Source: Limonium bicolor | Taxonomy: Eukaryota; Streptophyta; Magnoliopsida; Caryophyllales; Plumbaginaceae | Assembly: GCA_023374045.1 (NCBI GenBank) | Contig: CM041782.1 | Location: 255,029,810-255,093,809, forward strand | Direction: 5' to 3' | Length of the DNA: 64,000 nucleotides | Shown: piece by piece, positions 1 through 12,016 of the stretch | Layout of the letters: every line of letters starts with the position of its first letter | How positions within the stretch are numbered: position 1 is the first letter of the stretch | Position numbers and translations under genes: made by a program | Notes under the pieces: model-generated | Told to the model about the DNA's origin: nothing | Databases searched by the model: none | Seen by the model: only the letters and a program-made list of their open reading frames with translations

Positions 1-1816
1 AACCAACCCGTACGTTATCCTAGTTGACGGAGCTCGATGCAAGACTGGAGCGGGGGCCGGAATAGTGGTCCAAACGCCGGATGGAAGAACTCTTAACTTT
101 GCGTTCCGGCTGGAATTTGAAGTAACAAACAATGAAGCAGAATATGAAGCCCTCATACAGGGATTGGAGGTCGCCACTGCCTTAGGGGCAACAGGTTTTT
201 CTAAATAAAACAGGGGTTCTCATTTGTGTCTATAGGAATTTTTTATACATGCCCCCTAAAGGGGGAAGAGTGGGACTTACCTCTTTGTTTGTTATGCAGA
301 GTTAGAAATATACTCAGACTCAATGCTAGTGGCGCGACAAAACGATAACATCTACGAAGTCAAGGAGGAGAAGCTTGGAAAATACCTGGCCAAAGTCCAA
401 GAGACGAAGGCAAACTTTCAGAGATGTGAGTTAAGACATCTTCCTCGAGCAGAAAACATAGAGGCCGATGCGTTAGCTAAACTAGCCAGTATGGCCGAAA
501 GAATGCCCAGTAAAGTCTGGATGGAAATAAAGGCAAACTCAAGTCTGAAGGAGATCCGAGTATGCACCATTGAATCAGACGCAATAGCCAAGTCTTGGAT
601 GGCACCCATTGTTGAGTACATACAAAGCGGAAACTTGCCACAAGATGAGAAGGAGGCGGCAAAAACAAGGCGAAGGGCTGCATCTTTCTTTTTAGAACAA
701 GGACAGCTCTACAAAAGATCATTCGCGAGGCCAGCACTTAAGTGTGTTACCATAGAAGAAAGGAGTAAGGCTCATGGAGGAGCTACATGAGGGGACCTGT
801 GGGAACCACCAAGGAGAGAGGGCAATAGTCCACAAGATCCTAAGGCTGGGGTACTATTGGCCGAGGATGAGGGAATTTTCAAAAGAATACATACGGAAAT
901 GCATAAAATGTCAGGAACACGGCCACAAAATACATAGCCCCCATCCACACTGAGAGCCATATTGTCCCCGATCCCATTTGCCATGTGGGGATTGGATATC
1001 GTTGGACCTTTTCCGGAAGCATCCCCCGGAAGGTATAAATTCATTTATGTGGCCATTGATTACTTCACCAAATGGGTGGAAGCCATGCCAACAGTATCCA
1101 TTACCGCAAGAAAGTCACAAGATTTCATCTGGAAGTATGTAGTCTGCAGATTTGGGATCCCAAAAATAATAATAACAGACAATGGAACTCAGTTCAACTG
1201 TAAAAGCTTCCGGGAATTCTGTGAAGAATGGAAGATTGACCTGAGATTCGCATCGGTCGCCCATCCACAAGCAAACGGCCAGGTAGAAAATGTGAATGGA
1301 CAAATTGTCAAAGCTATAAAAAAGAAGTTGGACAGCAAAAAAGGGAGATGGGCAGAGTTGCTACCTCAGGTTCTCTGGTCCTACAGGACAACCGAAAAGG
1401 GCCCAACAGGGGAAACTCCATATAGACTGACCTACGGTCTGGAAGCAATCGTTCCGGCTGAAGTTATAGTCCCATCGACTAGATGGGAATCCTTTAATGA
1501 AGAAAACAACAATGAAGGGGTGAAAGACGGCCTTGACCTGCTTGAAGAAACCAGGACTATGGCCCAAGTCCGGATGGAAAGGGATAAAGCGAAAGTGGAA
1601 AGATATTTTAACCAAAAAACAAGGGAAAGAGGCTTTGCTCCAGGTGAACTGGTCCTTCGAGAGGTAAAGCAACCAAAGAAGCTAGAGCCCCAATGGGAGG
1701 GACCATTTATAGTACAACGGCGAACAGGGCAAGCTTCATATCGTTTGAAAAATAGTGAAGGATACGAGTTGCCTCACTCATGGCATGCCGAGTGCCTCAA
1801 AAAGTTTTATGTATAA
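1..1816 (+). CDS. Tat-lineage Ty3/gypsy pol, 3' part (second RNase H and integrase), broken
   Basis: The left edge cuts into pol. Positions 1-194 and 300-500 encode the extra archaeal-type RNase H typical of Tat elements (VDGA, NNEAEYEAL, then DALAKLAS). Around 770-930 is the integrase zinc finger with paired His and a CIKC pair. The integrase core follows at about 980-1330, with catalytic Asp in LDIVGPF, Asp in TDNGTQF and Glu in GQVENVNG. The protein ends at the TAA near 1816 without a chromodomain, as usual in Tat. The frame breaks near 770-790 and again near 950, so this copy is defective unless these are sequence errors. A GT-AG intron interrupts the RNase H. The element continues to the right with a tandem array, an antisense gene and a 3' LTR. 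Lineage is assigned from the dual RNase H and the antisense gene. Confidence 0.85.
195..299 (+). other. Probable intron inside the RNase H coding region
   Basis: The RNase H frame stops at 194 and resumes at 300. The 105 bases between start with GT, end with TATGCAG, contain in-frame stops and are T-rich near the 3' end. Removing them restores the frame exactly, with the codon for a conserved Glu split across the junction. A small insertion that happens to look like an intron is the alternative. Confidence 0.6.
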
Positions 1817-1872
1817 AAACGTCTCTTACAAAAAGTAATAAAATGAGGTATTCCTTTAAAGCAATTTTTTTA

Positions 1873-2460
1873 ATGTACCATCCGGCCAGTGTGCCTACAG
1901 GCTATCATGCCTTGAAATGTACCATCCGGCCAGTGTGCCTACAGGCTATCATGCCTTGAAATGTACCATCCGGCCAGTGTGCCTACAGGCTATCATGCCT
2001 TGAAATGTACCATCCGGCCAGTGTGCCTACAGGCTATCATGCCTTGAAATGTACCATCCGGCCAGTGTGCCTACAGGCTATCATGCCTTGAAATGTACCA
2101 TCCGGCCAGTGTGCCTACAGCTATCATGCCTTGAAATGTACCATCCGGCCAGTGCCTACAGGCTATCATGCCTTGAAATGTACCATCCGGCCAGTGTGCC
2201 TACAGGCTATCATGCCTTGAAATGTACCATCCGGCCAGTGTGCCTACAGGCTATCATGCCTTGAAATGTACCATCCGGCCAGTGTGCCTACAGGCTATCA
2301 TGCCTTGAAATGTACCATCCGGCCAGTGTGCCTACAGGCTATCATGCCTTGAAATGTACCATCCGGCCAGTGTGCCTACAGGCTATCATGCCTTGAAATG
2401 TACCATCCGGCCAGTGTGCCTACAGGCTATCATGCCTTGAAATGTACCACCCAGCCAGCA
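1873..2460. repeat. 44-bp tandem array, about 13 copies
   Basis: The monomer begins TGTACCATCCGGCCAGTGTG and ends ATGCCTTGAAA. Copies are nearly identical apart from one lacking TG and one lacking a G near 2110-2160, and the last copy is diverged. The array lies between the end of pol and the end of the antisense gene, the place where Tat/Ogre elements often carry tandem repeats. Open frames across it are only a by-product of the repeat. Confidence 0.95.
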
Positions 2461-2743
2461 TGCCTATAAAGACTAGGAATTTATTATTTCGTAAAAAAGC
2501 TTAGAGCAAAGGCATAATGATCTTCCATATAAACAAAAGGGGAGATCTACAAAGCATTTGGAAATCCGGTCGCTCCGGATAAAGCCAAATGAAAAGTGTA
2601 TGAAACTAACTCGTAAGGAAGTTACTTAAAACATTTAAGGGATGCAAAAGAAATGGTAAAACGCCAAAACATCACCAAAAATAGTAATCCAAAATACAAA
2701 TATACAAGATTCCTGTGCTAACAAATTGCTATCTAAAAAGCAT
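2461..2743. other. Spacer between convergent pol and antisense gene
   Basis: This A-rich stretch follows the 44-bp array and precedes the stop codon of the minus-strand gene. It should hold the 3' ends of both convergent transcripts. No open frame or repeat is recognised in it. Confidence 0.5.
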
Positions 2744-5700
2744 CTATTCCTTAGCAGGCTTCTTTACAGCGGACTCTTTGGAAACACTCTCTGCAGAGTT
2801 AGATTTTCCAGCAGCTTGACGAAAGCCCGCAACCTCCTGGCGCAGGCCGCTATCGGGGGGAAGGAAAGAAGCTTGACCAGGCCCAAAGACTGTCTCACCA
2901 GGGATACGACCAAACTTCTCAAAGTCTTCAAGAAAGTTGCTCTTCCGGGCAACATTGTCAAACTCCAGCTCATTATACAGATCGTCATCCAGTACTTCCC
3001 CCCTCTTCAGGAAGTACTTGGAGATGGCTTGACGACAAATGTTGGTAATCTTCCGGCTCTGAGAACCGAAAGCCTTTTTTAGATGGGCAATAACAGTTCC
3101 TTGTTTCTTCAACTCTTCTTGGGCCTGACGGGCGTAGGCTGTATGTTTGGCAACATCCCCCTCAAGCTGCAACACCTGAGCTCGGTAAAGATCGCGGTCA
3201 GAACCCGCGGCAGAAAGCTCCTCATTCAGCTTATCAATACGATCGCTGAGCTTCTCGACATGTCTTAAAAGACTTTCAGGATCTGTGTTTTAAAAAGAAG
3301 AGGGGGAAAGGAAAGCGGAGTCAGTAAGAATAAGGCATAAAGATAAAAGCGGCGGAAAAAAGACCAGTAAGACTCACCCTTGGCCGGAACCTTAGCACTT
3401 TCGGGTTGGCGGAGGGCCATGGCCTCCTCTAAAGCTTTCACCTTCCCTCCAGAGAAGCTTTCTCGGCCGCAAGAGCAGCTTTGCCTGAAGAGAAGAGTGT
3501 GTTTTCATCCGTCAAGAGCTGCTTGGCCTCCTCTAAGGTTTTCACCTTTCCCTCCAGAGAAGCCTTCTCGGCCGCAAAAGCAGCTTTACCCTCAGAAAGA
3601 GTCGTGTTCTCATCCACCAAAAACTGCTTCTCTTGGTCAAAAGCAATTCGAGTTTGCTCATCCAGAGCATTCTTTTCCTCGGTCAATGCGGTGAGCTCTT
3701 GAATAAGTTGGGCTTTGTCTCCCACCAAAGCCTCATTCTGCTCAGTCAAAGCTTTTTTGTCCGCCTCAAGGGATTTAATTTCTTTCTCAAGGGCAACATT
3801 CACACCCGCAAAGTAAGCCTTGTCTGAAGTAAGGGAATCTACGTCCCTTTTGTGAGCAGCTTGTACCTGCCGCAACAAAACTTCCAAGTCAGACAAAGTA
3901 TGCTCTGGTATCAAGACATTCTTTTCACCGGAAGGTTTGTGGAGTACCTGCTTCAGGATACTCTCTGTGTGGAGGCTCTGGTTTCTCAGAGCAAACATCT
4001 CTTCCCGCAAATTCTTTAACTTTGATTCGTATTCGTCTCGAAGACGAACACATTCATGGCGAGATGACCGCAATTCCTTGTTCAAAGTGTCTGTCCTATC
4101 TTTCACCTTGCGGTCAATCTCATAGTTTACAATATCCATGTAGCTATCATGGTTAGAACGGGTTTGCTTTAACTCGGCTTCAGTATTATCGGCCCGACTT
4201 TTTTCACGTTGCAGGTCAAACTGAAGATCCCGAGTCTGAACTTCAGCGCTTTGAGCCATAGACATAACCTACAAAAAAAAAACAAACAGAGCATAAAAAC
4301 TTAAAAAAAAAATATATCAGAAAGGCATGGGAGGATGGGAGGAAGGCGGCGCTTACTCGAAAAATGCTTTGCCACATCAGATTGAAGACATCTCCCGTGG
4401 GAATGGAATGACGCATGATAGCATCGGCTGCTCCAACCCCAGCTCTCAGTTTTTCCTTGGTGGCGGTAACAATGGATGGAGGAGCGAAGATCCCATCCGG
4501 ATGGTCAGAAAGTCTTATTGCTTCCTTCCAGGCGTCGGTATATCGAGCAACGTCGAAGGGGATCTTGCGCAAAGGTTGCCCACGGTAGTAAAACCATCCC
4601 TCCTTCTGAGAAGGGCCGGTAAAGCCCTCCTGAGCAGGAGGAGGTGGAGAGGAGGAGGGAGCAGCAACATCCTCCCCTGGAGAGGAAGAGGGGGCGGCAA
4701 TGGCCTCCCTTTGCCTGTCTTCCCTCTGCTTACTTCGGAGCTCTGGGTTCTCGGGTACAGCTCGGTACTCCTTCACCCCCCTGATGCTGAACCACCGACC
4801 CCAGGGATGTCTTGTGGGACTGAGGTGCCGATAGTCCCACGGTCACTTTCAGTCTCAGAAGCCTCCGCTAGAACAGCCTTCGGCTTTGACGCGGTTTTCT
4901 TCCGGAGTCTTTGAGTACCGGAAGCTGGAGCAGCAGGAGAAGGGTGGGCCGGACCGCGAGCAACCTCGTTGTCAGTAACGGTGATGGGTGCGCCTTGAGA
5001 GCCTGAGAAAGAAAGGGTCAGCATAGAATGAACAAAAAAGGAAAGGCAAGAGTTTCCTTCAAATAAGAGAGAACAATACGTGGGTTAGTATCTTCCAAGA
5101 TAGCACCATGGGCCGGATCGGAAGAGAAATACCCTGCCAAGTCAGGAAACAATTCACAAATGGGGGTTGGGTGGCCAGACCCCTGCCCTGAACGAGAGGC
5201 AGACCCCTGGCCTGAATCAGGAGTAAGAGGGAGAAAGACGCGACCCAGACCCTGGACTCACGTACCAAGTACCTGGCAAATCACCGCTTGAACGGGCTGG
5301 AGACCCAGTAGTAATTTTCTTTTCTTCTGACCAGGATGGTCCTTGTCTTCATCACCCCTTTGCCTCTTCTTGGAGGGGGTGGCATTCCCAAGGAGCCTCG
5401 TGGCCACGTCAACAGCCGCATCAACAGATGCATAATAGTCAACTTGCTCATCCCCCATCTTGAAGCCGACAAAATTCCAGCTGTTGAAGGGCCCAACCTT
5501 ATCTCCTCTAGAAAAGAAATCTGCCGGAACGATAGAAAAGTGAGAGAACAGGTCAAAGGTAAAATTTAAGTAAAACTGGCCAAATAAGACTTACTGTGAT
5601 ATTTTTTCAATGATTCCAGGCGCGCTGGGGTAAAAAATACGGAGACCGTAGGCTGTTTTTTGCTTATCACCTTCAGGATTTTCGAGATAGGTATTTCTTG

Positions 5701-6354
5701 CGTCGGGGAAGGAGGACAGCTGAATTGGCCTTTCGGGATCAAGGGGCAATAGGGAACTCCCAAAAATCGGCCTGGTGGTGGGACAATGACGAACCATCGA
5801 GAGTTCCACCCGGAAGACGCTTTCTTATAATCGAAGAGAGAAAAGCCGGCCTTCGCCTTGATAGTCAGGCTATCAGGATCATCCCTTGTGGTATAGAATT
5901 GGACGAATTCGGTCGCTTCTACCCGAATTTTGCTCTCCTCACAGAGGAGAACATAGGCATGGAGGTAAGAAATTGCCTTCGGGTGTAGGTGAGCAAGCAT
6001 GCAGCAGCGCCGAATCAGGAAACCCAGAACGAATGGATGAGGGGGCACGGTCAGGCCGCGAGGGAAAAAGTCCGCATAAACGGCATATCCAAGCCCGAAA
6101 TCATCGTAGGGATGTGAGTCGGCGGAAGGAAGGAAGATGCAAGTACCTAGTGGGACTTCGACGTCTTTCAAACAGGAGAGAAGGGAGGAGGTATCTAAGG
6201 AGGATGGAGAAGGTTCTCGGTCAGCCGAGAAAGGCGCGGTAGATTTCAGATGAGTCGGGCGAAACCCTTGGGGTGAAAAGGTACCTTGAATCGCCTCTCT
6301 AGCAGGGACGAAATTCGCAGCTGCCTTGTTCTTTTTCGAGCTAGACGACGCCAT
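2744..6354 (-). CDS. Antisense multi-exon gene of the Tat element (Transposase_28-like N-terminus, coiled-coil C-terminus)
   Basis: A gene on the strand opposite pol, with likely exons at 5595-6354, 5273-5520, about 5080-5255, 4357-5002, 3378-4268 and 2744-3282. Most junctions show GT donors and pyrimidine-rich AG acceptors. I take the start at the ATG at 6354 (MASSSSKKNK). The first exon resembles the plant 'putative gypsy-type transposon' family PF04195, with an FFPRGL..PPHPF..GFL...HLHP....YVLLCEE pattern. Middle exons are low-complexity, rich in Pro, Ser, Lys and Arg (KKRQRGDED may be a nuclear signal). The exon at 3378-4268 encodes a long heptad-rich coiled coil (EKNALDEQ, EKASLEGK repeats) and the last exon continues it. 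Extra antisense genes downstream of pol are known in Tat/Retand elements, with unknown function. Frame changes near 4776 and 3430, and an uncertain third exon, suggest damage. Confidence 0.7.
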
Positions 6355-6839
6355 CAGAATAAGAAAACGGAGAGCAAGAGCGAAGCGAAAAGAGTGAAAG
6401 ATTCGAAAAAAGGACGCAAGGAGAGGCGACGGAGTCTGGGCGAGCAAGGAAAGAAGGTATCTGAAAGAGTTCGAAGCTAAAGCTTTGGAGAAAAACGACT
6501 CCCGCCAGCAGTTGATAAAATTAAAGGGGGATCCTGCACCTTCCTGGAAACAGGGCGCTGACACAAAAGCGACTCTGCAAATTCTACATCGAAAAGGCGC
6601 AGGCACGGGCCGGGCACGGGCAAGAGCACAATTAGAAAGAGAAAGTTCTTTTCCTTTTTTTTAAAAGAACAAAGAAAAGAAAAGAGAACTTGTGGGACTA
6701 AGGGGAAATGATAGCCGGAAGAATAAAAGGCCCAGCAGGAAGAGCAAAAGCCATAGCGCGTCAGAATAAAAAAAAAGCAACAAAAGCACACGCTGAAAGA
6801 GAAAGTTCTACTTTTACGTTAATATAATCAAAAGTAGAA
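6355..6839 (-). promoter_or_regulatory. Upstream region of the antisense gene
   Basis: Between the antisense start codon and the presumed 3' LTR is a purine-rich stretch. GAACTTGTGGGACT occurs near 6686 and again near 6836. Promoter and 5' leader of the antisense gene should lie here or in the LTR. No clear minus-strand TATA box was identified. Confidence 0.3.
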
Positions 6840-7200
6840 CTTGTGGGACTGATGAAGAAGGGAAAAGTACGAGAATAAGGAAGAATAGAGCATCCGGTTC
6901 CATGTGCCTGGAAGGAACAGCTTAGAACAAAGGATATCGACCGGATCAGAGTGTGATCCGGCCGGATGGGTAATTAAATATCCCACTTATATGTAAATGC
7001 CAGCCTGGCAATTAAAAAGAAGGACAGGCTGGCAACTCCCGATTTGACAATGTAAAACACTATAAATAGGGGTTCAACCCCACAATAAAAGATACGCTCT
7101 CACATTCGAGATTACATACTGTTGCATTATCTGCGCGATTCTCTCTCTCTCAAAGCTCGAGCACTCAGTAACAAGGTAACTCGATGAAGCACAAAGGCCT
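6840..7200 (+). repeat. Probable 3' LTR of the Tat element (ends uncertain)
   Basis: The sequence after the antisense gene looks like a short promoter-bearing LTR: a TATA box at 7061, inverted CCAGCCTGGC/GCCAGGCTGTCC-like segments near 7000-7035, and a CT-rich leader near 7130. The start is placed near the second GAACTTGTGGGACT and the end before Tekay-type LTR sequence resumes near 7230. The 5' LTR lies outside the window, so neither end nor the target duplication can be confirmed. Confidence 0.4.
7061..7070 (+). promoter_or_regulatory. TATA box of the Tat LTR
   Basis: TATAAATAGG lies in an otherwise mixed sequence about 70 bases upstream of a CT-rich tract, a good match to plant TATA boxes. 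It would drive the sense transcript of a downstream copy. Confidence 0.6.
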
Positions 7201-7229
7201 AGCAGTAGAGTAGGGATTCGATTAGAGAT

Positions 7230-8995
7230 TTAGATAGGAGCTTAGGGAATTTGGGAACTTACTATTTCATGGTGAGATCACACGGTAAAGCTAACCCCGT
7301 GAACGGTATGATTTTCTCATGCCCCGTATGCTAACCGAGCTACTCTGATTTGTGTGTTTGTGTGCCGGCTTAATCAACACTAAAGCATGAAAACAATCCC
7401 TGTTTGATTATGTATGCTTGATGATGTTGTATGAACTAACATAATTGTATGCCGGTGTGGTCTAACATAGTGCATAGACCGACTCATGTGAGTATTGATT
7501 GGCTAGAAACCCATAGATCGGGTAGTCCCATAGACGATGGTAATATGCAAACACACATAAACTATCGATTAAATGTAACGATAACGTAAACACATGAATC
7601 CCTAGATCGTGAGGAGATGTACGGGTTAGTAAATACCCGATAACGGTTAGAAAACCTTATTGAAATAATCCACGAAATAAATATGAGTGGAGAGATAAAT
7701 GAACCTCCATCGAGAGGATTGAAGTTAGTCCAATAATGTGAATATATAAGAAAGGTAAAAGAGACATAAGGGACTGTGTAACTCCCTTGAGACATGGTCG
7801 ACCTCCTATTTGAGGATTTTACCCGGTATAAGAAAATAACCAAAAGTATAAGTATATGAATGTAAGGGTAACCCTTAAGCCTAAGATTACCCGAATTTAA
7901 GTAAAGTTCCCAAAGTCAATAGAAACATCAAGAGTGATGCTTCTAGACTAATATACATAGAATTATTATAACTCCGAGAGAGGAGTGTATGGGAACGTGA
8001 GTAGTCCGAGAGTAGTCGGACCTATGTATAAAGAGATAGGAACTAAGAGAGAGTTCCGGGAGCTAGTTGAACCTTCCCACCATGCTAGACCCAGAGTAGG
8101 GTCGAAACCGGGGAAGTAAGACTATACACGAGGGCCATGAGTTTTGGCTTAAGTATGTAATTAGAGTAACAAGCGTGACGTAGGAGACCTGTAGTGTCTC
8201 AAGAATCTACAAGAGCTTGAGTATAAATAACCCAAGAGTGTGGGTGAGATAATGAGTATAAATAACCCGAGAGTAAGGGTGAGTATACGTATGAGTAACC
8301 CGAGAGAATGGGTAAGTAAAAGTATAAGTAACCCGAGGGAGCGGGCAAGTTATTGAATAAGTAACCAAGGCAAGTGAGGTATAATCCTCAAGGCCTAAGA
8401 GTAAAATGATACAACTAACGACCTTGTTATGTTAGTTAGGAATTGTGTTCCATGATTGGATGTAGATTCCTTATGTATTATACATATATATTGTACTGCT
8501 GTGATGCATGTTGTTGATTAAAAATGAACTCCATGTATATCCGACCCAAAGTAGTCGGCGTACCGCGGTTAGCACGCGGTATATGCGAAATTCATATTCA
8601 GCGTAAGCTGACCCCCTAGGGGGAACGTTTTTAGTGTGCAGGTACTTGAAGCTGACCACCGTTCGACAGAGTAGGACGGGGACTGCTGTGAGCATGGGTA
8701 GTTAGATTGTAATTACTTATGCGTTTGAATGAGGTGTAAGTCCGAGTATGTTATCGGCATCCGTATATTGTAGACTCAGTATAGTAAAGATATGAATTGA
8801 GTATTGTATTTGTATGAAGTACTTGGTTGTTCCAGTTCATCAGACCGTTACGGTATGTAGGAAAGGCCTGGTTAGCCACATGGGTGGCTAACGGCGTTGT
8901 TTCACCCTCGTTGTAATTAGAGTTCCGCTGCGTGAGTAGGAGTAATTAGTAACGGTTTAAGAGGTAATGACGAGATTAACGGTTGGGGTGTTACA
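7230..8995 (+). repeat. Tekay-type LTR, 3' portion
   Basis: This matches, in reverse orientation, the LTR at 57413-61966: for example the shared CATGCCCCGTATGCTAACCG and GACCCCCT(A/C)GGGGG blocks. It ends GGGGTGTTACA at 8995, the terminus shared by every Tekay-type LTR here. Copia reverse transcriptase coding begins immediately after, so this is the right end of an element or solo LTR inserted in the copia gene. Its left part is cut by the Tat insertion, and no coding sequence is present. Confidence 0.75.
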
Positions 8996-9114
8996 TTCAC
9001 AGACTCCGTCCATCCCGACTACGTCTACAAACTGTGTAAGGCCCTTTACGGACTGAAACAGGCTCCACGTGCCTGGTATGAAAGACTGTCTACATATCTA
9101 TTGCAAAATGTTTC
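8996..9114 (+). pseudogene. Sirevirus (Ty1/copia) reverse transcriptase fragment
   Basis: A 119-bp island encodes the copia RT signature with [17 protein letters not shown]. It is bounded on the left by a Tekay-type LTR terminus at 8995 and on the right by another at 9115. The same gene resumes at 22941 after an insertion flanked by the duplicated GTTTC (9110-9114 and 22936-22940). The 5' part of the copia element is outside the window. Confidence 0.9.
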
Positions 9115-9754
9115 TGTAACACCCCTATAATAATAAAACAACGGCGGAAAATAAACTAAGCGCTACAGACCATCGGGCTCCAAACACCCAGTACCAACCT
9201 CACCAATTACAACCATTACAATTAACTAAGTTACGGTCTGAACTTCGAGAAAAAAATAATACATAACAGTAATAAAATACATTCACTCTCCATAAACCTA
9301 ATCCCATCCCAATCACTTATGCTCTTCGTGGCCACCTGTAAATCAATTTGTACCTGCAAGATGAAACCAAGCAGCCCACCCCGAGTGGGGTGGGTCAATT
9401 CCCTGGAATGGAACTGGTACTATTCTCCAAAAAACAAACTTATAAAACAACTCTTAAATAAATATCAGCTTGAAAGCAATCACTTAAACCACACAGAGGT
9501 ACAAGGCATTCCACAATTCACCAAATCAAGATAACAAGATAAGAATAAAGGTTAATAACAGAAAAGTAAAGTTAGTGAAGCAGAACCACATCACGTGTTA
9601 GTGAACATCCATTGCCTTAGTTAAACCCAATTCCTGTTAGGAGTAGAAAGACTCAGATAGTCACAAAGGACTAGGAATGAAAGAAGATATCCAAGAACCA
9701 ACAACTCAAGAGTGGAATAATTCAATTGGGAGAGATGGCCCCCACCACCAAACA

Positions 9755-9935
9755 CGTCCTTTCAGGACAGGGGATATACAACCCCTCACTGTCTATCACG
9801 TCCCCTTTTGGGGACAGGGGATATACAGCCCCTCACTGTCTATCACGTCCCTTGTTGGGACAGGGGATATACAGCCCCTCACTGTCTATCACGTCCCTTG
9901 TTGGGACAGGGGATATACAGCCCCTCACTGTTACC
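9755..9935. repeat. 46-bp tandem repeat, four copies, with inverted arms
   Basis: GGACAGGGGATATACAGCCC starts at 9765, 9812, 9858 and 9904, a 46-47 bp period. Each unit has GGGG...CCCC and GGGAC...GTCCC arms that could pair. It sits within the long minus-strand LTR. Confidence 0.9.
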
Positions 9936-11971
9936 ATTGAAGACGCGCGCACGTCGAAATCTCAAGAACCAGCCCATGGATGAAACGATATCCAGAGTCA
10001 AAAGAAGAATTCCAAGATTGACCTTTTCCAAATTCCCACCAGATCACTAACTACCCAGAGCAATACCAAAACACTCAGTCCTACAGAGTGCAGAAGCGTA
10101 AACCCTAAGTAGTCAATGTCTAATGGAACAACCAAATAGAAGGAACCAATACCCAAGAGAGTTTCGCATCCAAGGCTCAGTTAGTCACACAAGCTGAGTT
10201 AGTCATACAACCAATTCTTTTTAGAAATTCCTCTTAAGTCAGTTAGCATTTTCCAAAACATTCCACAAGTCAATCAGCAAAAAGATCGGAGTACGAGAAA
10301 TCGTACCTGGTATGTGAAGAACAATAAATAACTCGAATAAGTGATTCCCCAATAGTAACCTATAATTAAGGTATTCCAAGTGTCGATTAGTTACGGGACT
10401 TATAAACTAAACAACCTTCTTTTCTTACTGATTAATAGTTCCAGGTTTACCATTTTCCTCTCACAAAGATTTGGGCTTGACTTGTCAACTAAATCCTTCA
10501 CTAGGCCCTTTTCTCTTAGTTTAGAACGATTAGAATTTATTCCTGAGAGTGGTCTAAACTCTCTTTGAATTGTTTAAGTGGGCTTTTGGAGTTCATAGAC
10601 TTGGGCTTAGTAGGTTAGCCCAAGACCGTGTTACGATTATGTTGTGTAATAAAACCGTAAGTTAATAGTGACTATTTAATTACACACCGATTAAAACTAA
10701 GGTTTAACATTTATATATATTCTACTTATTATAACTATCACAAGGAAGGAATATTATTTCCCTCATCTATTTTAATGTATTTATATACATATATGTTTAT
10801 ATATATCTTTATGTATATAAGATTTATCCGTAACATTTTTAGGAAATCTATTGTATTTAATTATGTTCAATAATTTTAGGCATACCACAACCGACATATG
10901 GTTTAATAAGTAAAATGTTTTCCTTTATTTATGTAGTATATATAAGTAACCTGTATTAGAATTTAACTAAGACATCCCTATGTAACTTATCACATTTAAA
11001 CTATCTTATTACTAAAACCTTTAACTGCATTCCAAGTATGTTTCATTAAGTATTTCTTTTACTATATCTTAGGATTCTAGCTCTTATAATATGTAGTTAT
11101 CATAAGTGTAATTTATTAGTTCCTTGCTTTACTCTAAGTTACTACTTTTCCTTTTTATATATGCGTAAAAATATATAAATTTATTCCTTAGTTTTAATTA
11201 AGAATATTAACCCCCATATCATATAGTAAATAAAACGTACAAATAATTAAAACCTTGATTTACATAAGTTCCTATTTTTAAATCTACCATATAAGTATAT
11301 ATAACATATATGTAAATAATCTCACTTCTCATAAAAGCTAATACCCAAACATTTATAAACTTACTGTTATAAAATTTTAATTTAGTTTCCCTTATTTTCC
11401 CCAGCTTAAAAGTTAATTAACAAACCATACTTTAATTTTTGGTTACATTAAAAACCATATATTATAAGTTATTTATGAAAAACTCATAAACACATTTTTA
11501 AACCATTTACCATTGCCCAAAAATCCCAAATTTAATATACAGTAAAAATAACATTTTAGACATATTTAAAATTTTTATTCATAAAAATATCTTTTTAAAT
11601 TAGCCAAAGAATTCCAGAAACCCGTAACTTGCAAAATACAACTTAGTTTAAAACTCCAAAATAATAATAATTTACTATCAAAAATAAACTAAATTTAATA
11701 AGGAATCTATGGTTAAAAGTTCAAGTCAAAATACATTCGGGAAGGTATTTAAATTAATTCAACAAGTTAGGGTTATTTACTGGAATTTATAAAAACCTAA
11801 TCTGAAACGTTTTAATCTCGGTGCATTAGTTTAAATGGTCATATTATCATTAACCGACACCATGATTGTTACAAGCCCACCAATGTACTAATCACCACAA
11901 TAGAAATGTTATTCCATATATAAAATATCTTATAGTTGCTACTAACCCAAAACTCGACATATAATACCGAT

Positions 11972-11974
11972 ATC

Positions 11975-12011
<37 letters not shown>
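11972..12011. repeat. (TA)n microsatellite
   Basis: A nearly pure TA dinucleotide run of about 40 bases inside the AT-rich LTR. A shorter TA run occurs near 12415-12440. Confidence 0.95.

Positions 12012-12016
<5 letters not shown>

Noticed and set aside
2049..2264. Open frame in the 44-bp array, and its resemblance to a CRISPR array
   Set aside because: Units are contiguous with no unique spacers and the genome is plant. The frame is a product of repeat periodicity.
9677..10050. Overlapping frames in the 46-bp repeats
   Set aside because: Three overlapping frames repeat the same peptide, as expected from a 46-bp period shifting frame each time.
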